A DNA stretch of 64,000 bases from Odontocerum albicorne (lineage: Eukaryota > Arthropoda > Insecta > Trichoptera > Odontoceridae). The notes below the pieces were generated by a model. It saw only the letters and a list, made by a program, of their open reading frames with translations. It had not been told where the DNA came from and made no database searches. The translations under genes were made by a program, and so were the position numbers. Shown here one piece after another: positions 12,180 to 24,080 of this stretch. Every line of letters starts with the position of its first letter. Position 1 is the stretch's first letter. Location of the stretch: contig OX463844.1 of assembly GCA_949825065.1 (NCBI GenBank), positions 30,220,033-30,284,032 on the forward strand. Reading direction: 5' to 3'.

Positions 12180-13480
12180 GTTTAGTAAGTAACCTCTCCT
12201 TAAGGGTATTATAACTGAGGATTCAAACTCACTCATAAACTTTGAACAAACCTTCCAAAAAGGGTTCTCTTCAAGTGCTTTTTAAAACTGCGCACGCCAC
12301 TCATACATCTGACAGTATGGGCAGACCATTCCAAACTACAGGACCAACAACGTCAAAAGCTCTTTCATAATACCCCGTCCTATTGGATTGATTCGGAACA
12401 ACCAATTTATTAGATGTAAAAGAAATTAGCCTCAAAGTTCTACTTTTCCTAGGAAAGACACATATTCGAAAGATACAATGGAGACATCCCATTAAGGGAC
12501 TTGAATACAAAGAGACAACGTTTGAAATAAATCAGTTCGCAACACTTAAGCCAGTGTAGACTTTAGAAGCGGAACAATATCGCAATATTTATAACTACCA
12601 TATAACAGTTATATTGAAATCAGACTATAGTCTAGAAATTTTTGAATCAGGCAAACCAGAATAAATAGAGTTACAATAATCCAGATGCGACACAAAAAAT
12701 TTATTAACAAGAGTTTTTATTTTCCTTGTTAGAAGACATCGACGTACACATTTTAACTATCTTATACAATAGGAATTAGAAGAAATTATATTATGTAACC
12801 AATTTATCTTTCAAAGGAAAGCTAACTATTAAGACAGACACCAAGAAATTTAATACTATCTTTTGGAAAAATACTAACACCCATGACTGATAAAGTATCT
12901 CCATCAAGAATGTGTTGTCTACGCGGTGAAGTCACTCAAATAAATTATATTGTACTTGGATTTCCTTTAAATTAATTTTTCGACATCCAGTTTGAAACGT
13001 TGAGAGTGCAATGAGAATGCAGAGGTATCTGATTTCAGAAAAAAATACTTGGATCACTAAATCTAAAAAAGCAAAGTATCATCAGCATAAACCAGAGACT
13101 CAAAACCCTCCGTAATAATGATATCACGTATATCATTAGTATAAAGAACAAAAAGCAGCGGCCTCAGTACCGACCCTTGTAGTACACCATACTTTTCAGT
13201 GTCCTAAGAAGATTCTTCTTGATTAATAACAACGAATCGCCTTCTATTTGACAGAAAAGATTCAACTCAGGTCCTTTGCTAGAGAATTTCATGATCGACA
13301 GTATCAAAGACTGCACTCATATCCAGAACAGTGTTTAAATCAATTAACCTCCCTTCTATTTCAGTTAACAAGTCTGACATCAGTCTTAAAATATTGGTCT
13401 CCGTAGAGTAATACTTTTTATTGCAGTGGAAAAATCCGACATCAGTATTAACATAACGGTCCCCGTAGCATAACTAGTAT
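12180..13480 (-). pseudogene. LINE-C non-LTR retrotransposon, RT to 3' end (copy 1)
   Basis: On the minus strand, from high to low coordinate, blocks of a CR1/Rex-type reverse transcriptase can be read: LDMSAVFDTVDHEIL (about 13290-13330, first catalytic Asp), GVLQGSVLRPLLFVLYTNDI, and VYADDTLLF with YADD at 13078-13089. The C-terminal tail (12301-12510) has RAFDVVGPVVWNGLPIL, a typical VxGPxLWNxLP ending. Stops and frameshifts break the frame. The region 13360-13460 looks locally duplicated (two SDISL/NIxxYxxTETxx-like stretches about 65-70 bp apart). It would have been an autonomous LINE polymerase and is now a fossil. Confidence 0.85.
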
Positions 13481-13899
13481 TTACAAAAATAATGTCAAGC
13501 AGCTGACTTATGCAACGTGACATTTTTAATCATCAATAAAATTGTTTTGGTGGATTCAATCAATAATAAAGTTAACCTTTAAGCTCATTTTACTGATTAA
13601 AGCATTGGATGCGCATTTGGTAATAAGGGGGGATTCTAATTGTCAAAGCAAAGCCTTTACAATAAGTTTTTTTTACGTACATCTTAAATTGCAACATTCC
13701 ATTTTATTTAAATTTTTCACATGAGCACATACTCGTTTATTGTGTACGTATACATATAACAAAATGAACGATGAATGCGCTCAATTGTGATATAAACTAA
13801 AAACAGTTTTAGTCAAAAAACTATTGCTTTAAAAATGTATCAGTACTTGTTTCATTGTTTTAAATTTCAAGTAGTTTTTATTGTTATGTTATTTCCATG
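13481..13899. other. AT-rich sequence, nothing recognised
   Basis: No repeat or coding similarity seen; the open frame at 13542-13724 has no recognisable motif. Confidence 0.4.
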
Positions 13900-14090
13900 G
13901 CCGAAGTGAGAACAAATACAAAAACAACAGACATTTTGGTTTTTTATAGAAAAATAGTCTGGCATTGCCAAATTAAGAAAAAAAACTTAAAAATATAAAT
14001 ATAAATAGTCCCTTACTTGCCACCGCTTAGCCCTGCGCCCAGGGACAACCTCTCCCCCTGCCCCTATCGTAACGCCACTGAATTTTGTTA
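13900..14090 (-). repeat. hAT-like nonautonomous element end (possible)
   Basis: The GC-rich block 14020-14082 reads on the minus strand as CAGTGGCGTTACGATAGGGG followed by GGGCGCAGGGCTAAG. It resembles the left end of the 51722 element (CAGGGGCATAACAATGGGC ... CCCCAGGCGCAACCC). Only one terminus is recognisable. Confidence 0.45.
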
Positions 14091-14289
14091 GCCAACATAC
14101 CCATCCAGTATGTTCCATTAGCGAAATGAATATTCTTATATACCTATCTACTTTGCTATTTTCCTTACAAGTCTAAAATTTTAAATTTCGCTTCACAAAT
14201 CAGAGACCTTTGTTTAATACGATCAACAACTGTTGATCAATATAAGCAAACTTTCAAACATTTTAATTGTAATATGATGATAAAAGATC

Positions 14290-15345
14290 AATTTATATAG
14301 CGCCGTTTAGAGAGGAAACTCTCTTCAAATACCCTCTAGCTTGGGACTCGAACCCACTATTATTGAAAGATTAAAAATATTATAAATTAAATATATATAA
14401 AATAATAGGAAGGTTGGGGCTGCGGCCATTAAATAAGGCACTTCCTCGCATTTGGATATGGTCCGAAAAATATATTTGGTAAGCAAATCGCAGAAAACTT
14501 ACTAAGGGAGGACGAACTACAAAGAAACTTTAGTAGATCTACCGATGTGTGATAGTAACACATTTCGCTTTAAATGCATGTATTTAGTGTTCATATACCA
14601 TCATAAATTTGAATAAGACCTCCCCAAAAGCGATTGTCTTCAAGTATTTTCTAAAGCTGCACACGTCACTCATATCTCTAACACGAATATACAGACAATT
14701 CCACGCAACAGAATCAATAATGGCAAAAGCTCTTTCATAAAATCGAAATCGATAGGCAAAAGCTCTATCATAGTCCGATCAATTTATTGAATAAAGAAGA
14801 AATCGATAGTCAAGTTCTACTCTCTGACACAGATTCAAAATACTCGTACACAATGGAGAGATCTCATTAAGGGATTTGCATACAAAGATATAAAGTTTGA
14901 AATCAATCCATTCGCAACCCTTGAGCTAGTGTAAACATTTTAGAGACGGAATAATATTACAATATTTAGGACTGCCATATATCAGCCTTGCAACTGCTTT
15001 TTAAACAAATTAGAGTCTTTGAATTTGCTAACCAGGCAAACCACAATAAAGAAAAAAGCAATAATCCAAACGCGACACAACAAATGAACAAATGAGTATT
15101 TTTATTTCCCTCATTGAAAGACATCAAAACGAGAACCCAAAGAATATATATAAACTACTCGTAATTTTCTATCGAAGAAAAGCTAACGATTACGAAAGAA
15201 CCCAAGAAGATTGACGCTATCTTTTGGAAAATTACTAGCACCGATAACTTATAAAGCATAGATTTAGTTTAATTTTTTTAAGCATCAAATTTGATATTTG
15301 GAGAATGTAATTAGAAGTATCATATTTCAGAATAAGTTTATTTTT
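14290..15345 (-). pseudogene. LINE-C 3' fragment (copy 2), interrupted by repeat Z
   Basis: Landmarks of the 12.2-kb copy recur in the same order: GCGCCGTTTAG (14300), AATAAGACCTCC, CTTCAAGT..CTAAAGCTGCACACG, TCACTCATAT, AAAGCTCTTTCATAA, CATTAAGGGATTTG, ACAAAGATATAAAG and TTTGAAATCAATCCATTCGCAAC. The coding sense is minus. About 240 bp absent from copy 1 (about 14352-14590) is inserted. No RT core remains. The two copies lie 1 kb apart in the same orientation. Confidence 0.7.
14345..14590. repeat. Interspersed repeat Z, copy 1
   Basis: This contains ACTCGAACCCACTATTATTG, GGCTGCGGCCATTAAATAAGG and CCTCGCATTTGGATATG. The same landmarks occur at 63860-64000. In reverse complement it carries a B-box-like GTGGGTTCGAGTCCCA, so a tRNA-derived SINE is possible but unproven. 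Confidence 0.5.
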
Positions 15346-15454
15346 GTGTAATTTATATAGAAAGCTAGTTTGATGTGGGCTGGCAGTAATTTTCTAAATT
15401 TGCAAATGACAGTTAAATATAAAATTTAAATTCCCTTATTAATTTAGTTGGATG

Positions 15455-15715
15455 ATATGTATAACCTTTTCCCCAGTATTAAATAGAACATATACGAGTA
15501 GAGTCAGAGTTTGGTGTGTGTAACCTAATCCCCAGCAAACCGATAGAGCAGACAAAGTAAGAGGTTGATGTGTGTAACGTTTTCCCCAGTATTAAATAGA
15601 ACATATAGAGTCAGAGTTTGGTGTGTGTAACCTTATCCACAGCAAACCGATAGAGCAGACAAAGTAAGAGGTTGGTGTGTGTAACGTTTTCCCCAGCATT
15701 CCGATAGAGAATGTA
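15455..15715. repeat. Tandem repeat, higher-order unit about 106-114 bp
   Basis: TTTTCCCCAG occurs at 15467, 15581 and 15687, alternating with a related TAATCCCCAG/TTATCCACAG half-unit followed by CAAACCGATAGAGCAGAC. This gives a dimeric unit of two ~57-bp monomers. Copy 1 has an extra 6 bp (TACGAGTA at 15493-15500) absent from copy 2. Confidence 0.85.
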
Positions 15716-15962
15716 ATTGAACTATGGGAAAAGTTTCTAATAAATGACGAAATGTAGATCCAAATATTATCCATTCAAAACTAATGTTAATTATTGAATA
15801 ATATTTTGAGCAAAATTTCTTTAGTTTAACTTATTAAATTTACGAATTCAAATACTTGAAATTTTAATTTCATATGTTATGGTATACAGGATAGTGCATT
15901 ACGACACAAGGAAAAAATTAAAAGAAATTGGAACATAAAGCATTTAAAGAAAAATAAATAAC

Positions 15963-16215
15963 CATAAATTCTAATTGTATATTCAGAATAAGTTACAATA
16001 GATAATCATAAATTCTTCTATAATTATATATTCATGTTCAGTACAAGTTGCAAACACAATTGTCTTAAAATAGATAATCATAAATTCTATTATAATTATA
16101 TATTCATGTTCAGTACAAGTTGCAAACACAATTGTCTTAAAATAGATAATCATAAATTCTACTATAATTATATATTCATGTTCAGTACAAGTTGCAAACA
16201 CAATTGTCATTTTAC
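15963..16215. repeat. 72-bp minisatellite, 3 good copies plus a degenerate one
   Basis: TTCATGTTCAGTACAAGTTG recurs at 16031, 16103 and 16175, a period of 72. A decayed unit precedes it from 15963. Because 72 is a multiple of three, repetitive open frames appear on both strands. They have no other support as genes. Confidence 0.95.
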
Positions 16216-16798
16216 AGTTGAATAGGGAAAATTCTACACCAAAAACTTAAATTCAAGTGACAGGCCTGTTTCGCTTTATAAAAACATTGCCAAACTATCA
16301 CTTTAATTTCAGTTTATTTATTGCACAGATTTTGTTCTCGTTTAAGTGTTAAATAATTTTGTTTAAAAATATTGATTTGTAAAACACTCCAGTCCGAATT
16401 TTTGGCCAAAGATCGCGGGGCTATCACAATCACAAATTCGTTATCCGCTATTTTGTCATTCAAAATTGAAGCATAACAAAATAGACGAAAACAAACACTC
16501 GTAATTTCAGTCAATTATGAAAATAAGTGACGTATGTCTTTAAGACCTTTCAGAAAAAACCACACATTGCAAAGAAAGTCTGCTTCAAATCGTAAATAAT
16601 AGCGTGGCCGTCGCAATGGATGTCATCATCAAAAGGATGACCTTGGGTGGTTTCTAATTACTGGATTTTCCGATTCCTTACTGGCCACAGGAATTTTAAC
16701 AGCAATTTATTTTCGTTTAATCTAACCCCTTCACCCTGTTGTAATTTACATGGTCACCCAGATCAATCACAGACTATATTTTGTGAAGTTGTGTAGAA
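16216..16798. other. No feature recognised
   Basis: Mixed-composition sequence between the minisatellite and the Tigger-like element. No motif, repeat or gene recognised. Confidence 0.4.
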
Positions 16799-18746
16799 CA
16801 CTTAGGCCTCGTATAACACGGGTTTATAAAACACTTTTTTGATATAACACGGTTAATGAATTGTGGCATATTTTTGTACAACACGCTTTATATAACACGG
16901 TTTCAAAAATAAATTAAAATTAATTAACATGTTTGATTTGGTACACCCATAGATCCACAGTTTTGGCAGGATCGTCTATCAGTAAGGAAAATACTGCGCG
17001 TACACGCTCAGTAATAATAGAAAAGTTAGAATGGGCTCTTATGACATAGATAGAAGACTGCAATGACAAAAACATACCTATAGACAGAAACATTATTCAA
17101 AAGAGAGCACTAAAACTTTATGATAATTTAAAAAGAACTGAACAATCGTCATCTGAAGATTAACAATCATTTCACAATTTTGCTGCTAGTAAAGGATGGT
17201 TTGAAAATTTTAAGAAGCGATTCTCACTACATAATATAAAAATTCGAGGAGAAATTGCGTCGGCTGCTATAAAATCTGTCAAAAAAATTACTTCGGAATT
17301 CGCCGAAATTATAAAAAATAAGGTCTACACACCAGACCAGATATTCAATGCTGATGAAACGGGATTGTACTGGAAAAAGATGCCCCATAGAACCTACATG
17401 TCAAAAAGCGAAAAATATGCGAAGGAATTCATCGTGGCGAAAGAAAGAATATCTTTACTTTTATGTTCTAATTCTTCCGGAGATTTTATAATGAAGCCTT
17501 TACATATTAATCGGTCTTTAAACCCGAGCACTGAAAGGATATGACAAAAGGAATTTGTCTGTTTATTGGAGAGCAAATAAAAAAGGCTGGACCACAGTTA
17601 TTATTTTTAAAGATATAAGGATTTCACAAATGTTTTATTCCTGGTGCAGAAACTTATATGAGAAAAAAAAATCTTGATTTTTTAATATTATTGATACTGG
17701 ACAATGCTCCAGGACATCCGCTCGATTTAAAATATCCAAATGTTGAAATATTATTTTTATCACCAAACACTACGTCTATAATACAGTCATTGGACCAAGA
17801 AATAATTTCAAAATTTAAAGAGTATTATATTCGTCGTACATTTGAAATAATATTAGATGATATCGATCAAGATGAGAATTTAACATTTATACAAGTTTGG
17901 AAAAAGTTCTATTCGAAATTGTGTCGATATGGTTTCTGCATCCGTTAAAGAAATAAAACAATCCACTTTAAATGCTTGCTGGAAAAAGCTGCGGCCAGAA
18001 GTATTCCCTGGAGAAAATTTTATACCACCAATAGAAGATGAATACCAAAAGACAATTAACATTTGTCGTGGTATTGGTGGAGAAGGATTTGAAGATTTTG
18101 ATATTCAAGATATCGAAGAAATATTGGAGGATCGTACATTGAACGAAGAAGAATTAGTCGAAATGTTGGATGAACCTACCATAATTAATGACTCAGAAAG
18201 CAGTTGCAGCGAAGTAGCCGCATGTTTCACATTAAAAACAATAAATGACGGCTTGGGATTGGCTGATAAATTAGAATTTTTTTTAATAGAAAATGATCCC
18301 ATAATGGAAAGAAGTTTGAAACTCAAGAGGGAATTAATTACAAGCTATTTTGCCCCCTTATCACGAAATACGTTAAGATTTATCCGCTAAAGGGAGTCAA
18401 TCGCTTATTACAGAATTTTTAATGGCTAATTCCAAAAATACTCCTGAGTCCTTCGATGGTGAAAACTTACAACCGATCTCGAAAAAGAGTCGAACAAGTA
18501 GAATTGTTAGTGATAGCGATGATAAATGAATGATCTATTATATGTATGTTATTAAAGTTTTTTCAATAAATATGTAAATGTATATTTTTTTTATTGTTTA
18601 ATAACAAAATAAAGGATATTAAAAAGTTTCGATATTTTTTGGAACGCAGACTATTTTTGTATGAACTTCAAACCTCGTATAACACGGATTTGTATTACCC
18701 GACGTTTTTGTGGAACCATATGACCGAGTTATACGAGGCCCAGGTG
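16799..18746 (+). mobile_element. pogo/Tigger-like DNA transposon, terminally complete
   Basis: The left end reads CACTTAGGCCTCGTATAACA. The right end in reverse complement reads CACCTGGGCCTCGTATAACT, giving inverted termini of about 23 bp. A TA follows at 18747-18748; on the left the flank reads AA, so the TA duplication is only half visible. Several subterminal copies of TATAACACGG lie at 16812-16821, 16843-16852 and 16891-16900, with another inside the right end at about 18678-18687. Such repeats are candidate transposase-binding sites. At about 1.95 kb it is near full Tigger length, but its gene is broken. Confidence 0.85.
16970..18529 (+). pseudogene. pogo/Tigger (jerky/CENP-B-like) transposase pseudogene
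   Basis: In order: an N-terminal stretch with SKENTARTRSVIIEKLEW; a Tc5/CENP-B-type HTH block GWFENFKKRFSLHNIKIRGE (about 17195-17255); NADETGLYWKKMPHR with the first catalytic Asp codon at 17353; LLILDNAPGHP with the second at 17700; and SPNTTSIIQSLDQ with the third at 17793. The last two Asp are separated by 30 residues, as in pogo-type DD30D enzymes. Then come STLNACWKKLRPE and GGEGFEDFDIQDIEEILED, typical of the Tigger C-terminus, and a basic-acidic tail KKSRTSR..SDSDDK ending at 18529. The catalytic residues survive, but stops (before 17061, at about 17161, 17541, 17578) and frameshifts near 17930 and 18385 split the frame in at least four places. Domesticated relatives exist in animals, but this copy shows no sign of that. 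Confidence 0.9.
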
Positions 18747-21189
18747 TATTTCAAAATAGGGAGGAGCTCCATGCAGCTATACTATACGTCGGACTACCTT
18801 CGGCCCGATTGGCTACTTTACACCTTGTGACGACCAGGGATAATTTTACAGCTTTCTCAAATATTCGTAAAAACATATAGACTCTCTCAATATTTAAGTT
18901 CTTCTGCAGTATAAATAAATAATATTTTTTATTTTTCCATTCATCATCTCTATCCGTGGTATCTGACCTTCAGTTAGTACTACCGCTATCCGTTTCACAT
19001 TTAGGTGGGCGCCAACAGATGAGCCCTCCCGCCAGAGACTCTCATCATAGTATAGTATACCTGTAACCATAACCAATATAACTCTTACCAATTTCCTTAC
19101 GAGTGTACGATCGCACTGTAAGGGAACCTTATTCTTAATCTATATGTATAAGGGTGTGGGCTGAAAAACATCCTCGCGGCTGGGCTTACCCTATATTGGT
19201 GGGGTGTATCTCGGCCGGGGGGATGTTATGAGATGAGCCCAGATCTTTTGATAGCTTCTCTCTTATATTTATCTTGAGAAATATATGCGATTTTGGAATG
19301 CATTTATATTATATTAGAGTATATACATACTATGTTGCTATCAATAAACATATACTCGTATTTATCTATTTATTCGTTCCTAGAGGCAGTGTGAGTGAAG
19401 GAGAGACAAAATGTCCTTGATGAAAAGTGTTAAGGTCCCCTGATGTTGCGTTAAAAAATCGGGGCTCATATTCGTGCCTCATAACGCTAAAATAGATATA
19501 TGTAGACTTATAATATTGTACACAATTACACGTCTTACTAAGCCTTTGTAACGTCCAATGAATGGCTCGTTTCTTATTTCTACAATGAGCTTAAACACTG
19601 AAAGATATTTTTAATTTAATCATTTGAAACCTTAAGTCGTCTGAAAATTTATTTTTTAAGATAAACTAATTTATAGTTACATTTTTAGCTCTAACAGTGA
19701 TGTCTCAAATCATCTAGTGTGGACAGATTGCCTATACAATATTAGTATTAAAAAAATATGTGTGGTTTGTTTCTACGCTAATCTCACGCAACAAAAAAAT
19801 TGTCAACATCATCTGTAGATGGCACCATTTAAATAATTTAATGCAATAATAAGAACATTATAATTGTGCAATGTTTTTATTTATTTTTGCATTTATGACA
19901 AAATATTCCATTTGCATAAAACAAACAATATGATACATATCAAATATAAAAAAAATCTCCAAGATGACGATTGTAGTACAATGCATCTCGCAGAGTAGAT
20001 TTTAATGCAATTAACATCGTTTTTAATTAACAGTTTTTTAGACGCATTTTTTCATATTGACTTATTATTCAGATTAAAGAATTTAATTAATTAAAAAATA
20101 AAAAGAAATAAACACAATCACTAGAAGTTTCTTTGAAAGTCGCTATCATCAAGATATTTACAATAAACGAGGGCATAATGTTACGACTACTAGTAGTATT
20201 TACTAGTAGTACGTAGTATTTAAAAATAAAATTCGGGTGGCTTATTATATATGTAAGGACGAGCGCGGCGCACCCGAGGTCTCCAAGCTGATCATTGCTT
20301 TATTTTCATAAACCCCAAGTGCAGTGACCTCCCCTATGCTTTCATCCCATCTAAATCCTAGTTTCACTAATTTATACCACTACTTTATGGTCACATTCGG
20401 GAGAATGAAAGGTTAAGCGAGACAATACTGACAGAAAATCTGAATATGCAGTACTGGTAAACAGCTCCCACAATCCCGTTTCAGGCGACCCAGCAACCAT
20501 GGAAAGAACACTCCATCATTGCTTGTAACAGTGAAGGAATTCCATCGTCTCCAGCGGCGGACTGACAATTGAAACGGAAAACCGGCTCATCACAATTACG
20601 AGTACTTATTTTACTCAAGAGATCTTTTTCGCAACACATCATCATGGACGATTAAAAAACCAGTAAGTTAAGGAATTTTGTTATCGGTTCATGAAATATT
20701 TTAACTTGAAAAAGGCCTTTCGTAGGATACGTGTATTGATGTATAAGTGATAATATGTTAAATATTTATGGGCTACAAAACGTACTTCTAGGCTGAGAAA
20801 TGCAAGTTAGACATCAACAGAACATAAAAGCAACATGACACGCAGTTATTACATAATTATAGTACATTTTACTAGCAATCGTAGCTACTCGCAATGTTTG
20901 AATGATTTTCCTCAAGTGTAAAACTCAGTAAATTAACGTGTTTCATTTCCATTTTCTCCTTTCCTCTCCACCATCCCTTCCTTTTATTTTGAATCCTCTT
21001 AACAGTTAACAAATTTGGTTTCATTATTTTTTTTTGTTTTCAGTGTCTACACTGGCCCCTTTTTCTACACTACCTGCTTTTTAAGCACCTGCTTCGGTAA
21101 AATCTTTGAAATTTTCCCCACAAAGGATTATAAAACTATAAATCAACTTGATTGAATAGGGTACTGACCCTATATTATTTTCCTAGTTA
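18747..21189. other. Region without recognised gene
   Basis: A GC-richer patch at 19140-19250 (CATCCTCGCGGCTGGGC, GTATCTCGGCCGGGGGG) and another at 20255-20285 stand out from the AT-rich background but match nothing I recognise. Octamers are at 19353-19360 and 20597-20604. Small ACTAGTAGTA repeats lie at about 20188-20215. Confidence 0.4.
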
Positions 21190-21600
21190 TTTCCACTGGT
21201 GTAAGCGGTAGGTTTTGTTATATGAAACGTTTTGGAAACCTGTGATCGCCCATCCGTATCATATGCCCGGTCCATCTTATTTTCAACTGTACAACTAAAT
21301 GTTCTTTATGTTTAAAGTTAAAGCATTGCAGCACCAAGACAAATGTGACACGATCACTCCGGTGGATTTGAAGAATGCGGCGAAAGAAATGCTGATGGAA
21401 TATTTCTGATCTCAGACCCATAGATAAGTGTAGGAACAGCAATGGTTTTGAAGACATACTCGTATATATTAGTAGATCTGTGCTGTAGAATACTCTGTAA
21501 TTTAGTTTTGCAACTACTGTTGGCGGGCTCCTTAGGCGACTCTTCAGTTCATCATCAAGAGAAGAATTCGATGCTAAGATGCTGCCCAAAATTTGTGAAG
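21190..21600 (-). pseudogene. LINE-D non-LTR retrotransposon C-terminal fragment
   Basis: The minus-strand frame carries a PLLFLHLSMG-like remnant of the P-LLYGSE block, then FHQHFFRRILQIHRSDRVT and KIRWTGHMIRMGDHRFPKR. This series (H-H-LR-IL-I-W-DR-TN, then LRWTGHxIRMxDxRxPK) is the C-terminal region of a distinct insect LINE family, different from LINE-A. The frame is partly open for 123 codons but has no RT core, so it is a truncated copy. An octamer interrupts it at 21457-21464. Confidence 0.75.
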
Positions 21601-22639
21601 TTAGGTGCGTTATCTAGTCACACACTCACTCACTCAAATATTGGATGGTTGTTATACCTTGTTTTCTACAGAACATTCTCAGTCAAAAAGTGGAGCTGTG
21701 CTGCGAAGTTTGTTTAAAGTGAATAAGCTGTTGCACACCAGCAAACTAACTGACTAGACCTCCATAAAGTAACTGCATACCGAGGTGAGACAATCAAAGC
21801 CACCGACATGTTGGGTGCCATGTGGATAAGAATGGAACTAAAAGAAAATTAATAACTCGAGGATTGAGGGTGGGACATAAATATATAGGGAAAGGAACCC
21901 CTTCTCCTTTATCCGGACTTGAAACCGGCGCCGTGAATCAATTCAAGAGGATAAAAGATAAACTTGCGTGATCTTAATCTACTCTGTTTTTTGTTTTATG
22001 TATTTTTATGTTTCATTTGGAATTGAACACTGAATATTTCGGCACATTTACGCATCGACTCACCACCGATTTGTTAAAATACAGGATTGAGCTATGCTTT
22101 TTCGCCATTGTATATAATTTTAATAAAATATGTAAAGGGTTTGATCGTGTTTTTTTATATATTAATGTTAAACATTTCATTACAAATTAATGGTAAACAT
22201 TTCAACCCATTTCAGAATAAAATTACCCGTCCCTCATTATATGTTATTCTAAGCTCGTGCCCTATAAGGTAGTGAAAAGAAAATCAATATAAAACAGGGT
22301 TTAAAAAAACAATCAACAAATACGATATGTTGTTTAATTCAATTCTGTGTGTTTACCCACCGTACAATATTTCCGTATAATTTATTCAACACATCTAGCC
22401 GTTATGTTGTAGCAGCAGAAAGAATTTATCCCATTACACATTCCGTTTTATTTTTCACTTTGCTTCGGAAATGTTAGAATTTTAAACTATATCATACTCA
22501 CGTAATATATATTCATTTTACGAAGTCTCGTTCTACAACGAAACATTTTTGCGAGTTCCGCGTATGGTAATAATAAACTATCAACCAGTGGCGTCGACTC
22601 GATATTTTCAAATCTCGAATAAAATTTTATTTTAAATGA
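21601..22639. other. No gene recognised
   Basis: AT-rich; open frames at 22008-22272 show no domain. CAGTGGCGTCGACTC at 22592 faintly resembles the hAT-like terminus but has no partner. Confidence 0.35.
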
Positions 22640-22960
22640 AATTACGCAGCAAAACTAGACGACCTCCATGCCCTAGATGCGGGTTCGATTTCTGTTGGAA
22701 CCCAGTTTAAATTTATAAAAAGGTTTTTAGTCTGATTTTCTCTTAAGATCTCATAAACATATTCCTGGTTGGCTGGAGGATATTGCCGCATGGCAGTAGT
22801 CCCACAAGGTTGTGTTGTATGTAAATGTTATGCATGATTCTCTATAGCTGCCAGGCGTGATTTATTAAACAATATTAGCGGGTTTAAGTACCAAGTTAGA
22901 GCGCTCTTGAGGAGAGTTTGCTCTCTAAATGGCGCTATATAAAATTGTCATTTAAATCGA
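22640..22960 (+). repeat. tRNA-derived SINE-like element, second family
   Basis: A B-box-like GCGGGTTCGATTTCTGTTGG (about 22679) is followed by AGTCTGATTTTCTC, CCTGGTTGGCTGGAGGATATTGCC and GGCAGTAGT. The same landmarks are seen in reverse complement at 57935-58130 and 29980-30150. The element ends near GGCGCTATATAAAATTGTCATT, resembling GCGCCGTTTAG-type junk motifs elsewhere. Confidence 0.6.
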
Positions 22961-23029
22961 ATGGAATGTTCGGATTAATAGGAGAGAATGTTTAAAAAAT
23001 CTTCAGTAGCTCGTTTATAATTCCTTTAT

Positions 23030-23350
23030 TTATTTGAAATTTCTAAATGGTCCTGACCTTCTTGACAAAAAAATACAAAAATTACAATTAAAAATCAATA
23101 TTGACGTACAATAAATGTTACATTGTACAAAAAGGGCAAACTCAAAACAAAACGAGACCAGTACGTTAAAAAAGCAAATATACACATGTATAATTTAATT
23201 GATTCACCCAGACACGAATAATTTCTTCACTTTACTCTTGTAAGAAATCAAAGTCAAATGAAAATCCATATATACACATACTACTTGCATTATATATGTA
23301 GTCTTGTAATACAGGCGTTAGTTAAATAATAAATTATAACTAGATCCTTT
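23030..23350. repeat. Interspersed repeat Y, copy 1
   Basis: This shares, in the same order with 31540-31845, AAAGGGCAAACTCA, TTAAAAAAGCAAATATACA, TTCTTCACTTTACT and GTAGTCTTGTAATACAGGCGTT. No inverted ends or coding sequence seen. Confidence 0.6.
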
Positions 23351-23954
23351 TTTATTAAAATATTTCGTACGGTAGCGCTGCAAAGAAAATAAACATAGCC
23401 TAACGACTTAGGTTAAGACAGCTATGGAGAGAAGTACAGTTGATCGCGAAAAATGAAGCGAATGGAAAAACAGTCGTATCAGTATTGAGTCCCGGCCCAT
23501 TCAGGATGATTGTGAAAAAGATGAATAAATTTATTGATAAAGTTCTTTGCTATTTTCATGTTGCAAGCTTAAATGTTATAATTTAATATTAATTTGATGG
23601 ATTGAAACACACAGAAATATTAAATTAATCTGCCATTTTAAATATTCTCTAAAGGCATTAAAATAATTAACTATTTTATTATGACATAAACATTTTACAA
23701 TATAATTTGGTTCATATGTTTTATTGTCATACACATTAAAAAATAGAACGTACTTGGTTAACATATTTTCAAGAACAAAAATTTATCGAATTTATAATAA
23801 AATCACATTCTTTCCCATTTTTATTATAAATACACAGAATTATTACAACTGTATAAACTAATTTAAAATATTTTTTGAAGTATAAAATCTGTTTTTGTTC
23901 TTCTTATAAAAACAAGATGTTTCAATGAGGTAACTTTCAAGTACAACATTATGA
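23351..23954. other. No feature recognised
   Basis: AT-rich sequence; open frames show no recognisable domain. Confidence 0.4.
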
Positions 23955-24080
23955 AATTTTTGATTAACAAATGAAACCACTTCGTCACAGACCTTGTCTA
24001 GTAAAGCGGTTCTTTAAATCCACAAAATGGAGGTTTCTAACATCATGTTTTTCATAAAAATTATGAAATTTTAAAATTGT
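23955..24080. repeat. Interspersed repeat X, copy 2 (partial)
   Basis: TTGATTAACAAATGAAACCACTTCGTCACAGACCTTG and AATCCACAAAATGGAGG are both landmarks of repeat X (see 61297-61610). The second half of the repeat is missing. Confidence 0.55.

Noticed and set aside
15983..16225. Open frames on both strands encoding repeated 24-residue peptides
   Set aside because: They arise from a 72-bp minisatellite, whose period is a multiple of three; no start context, domain or splice evidence supports a protein.
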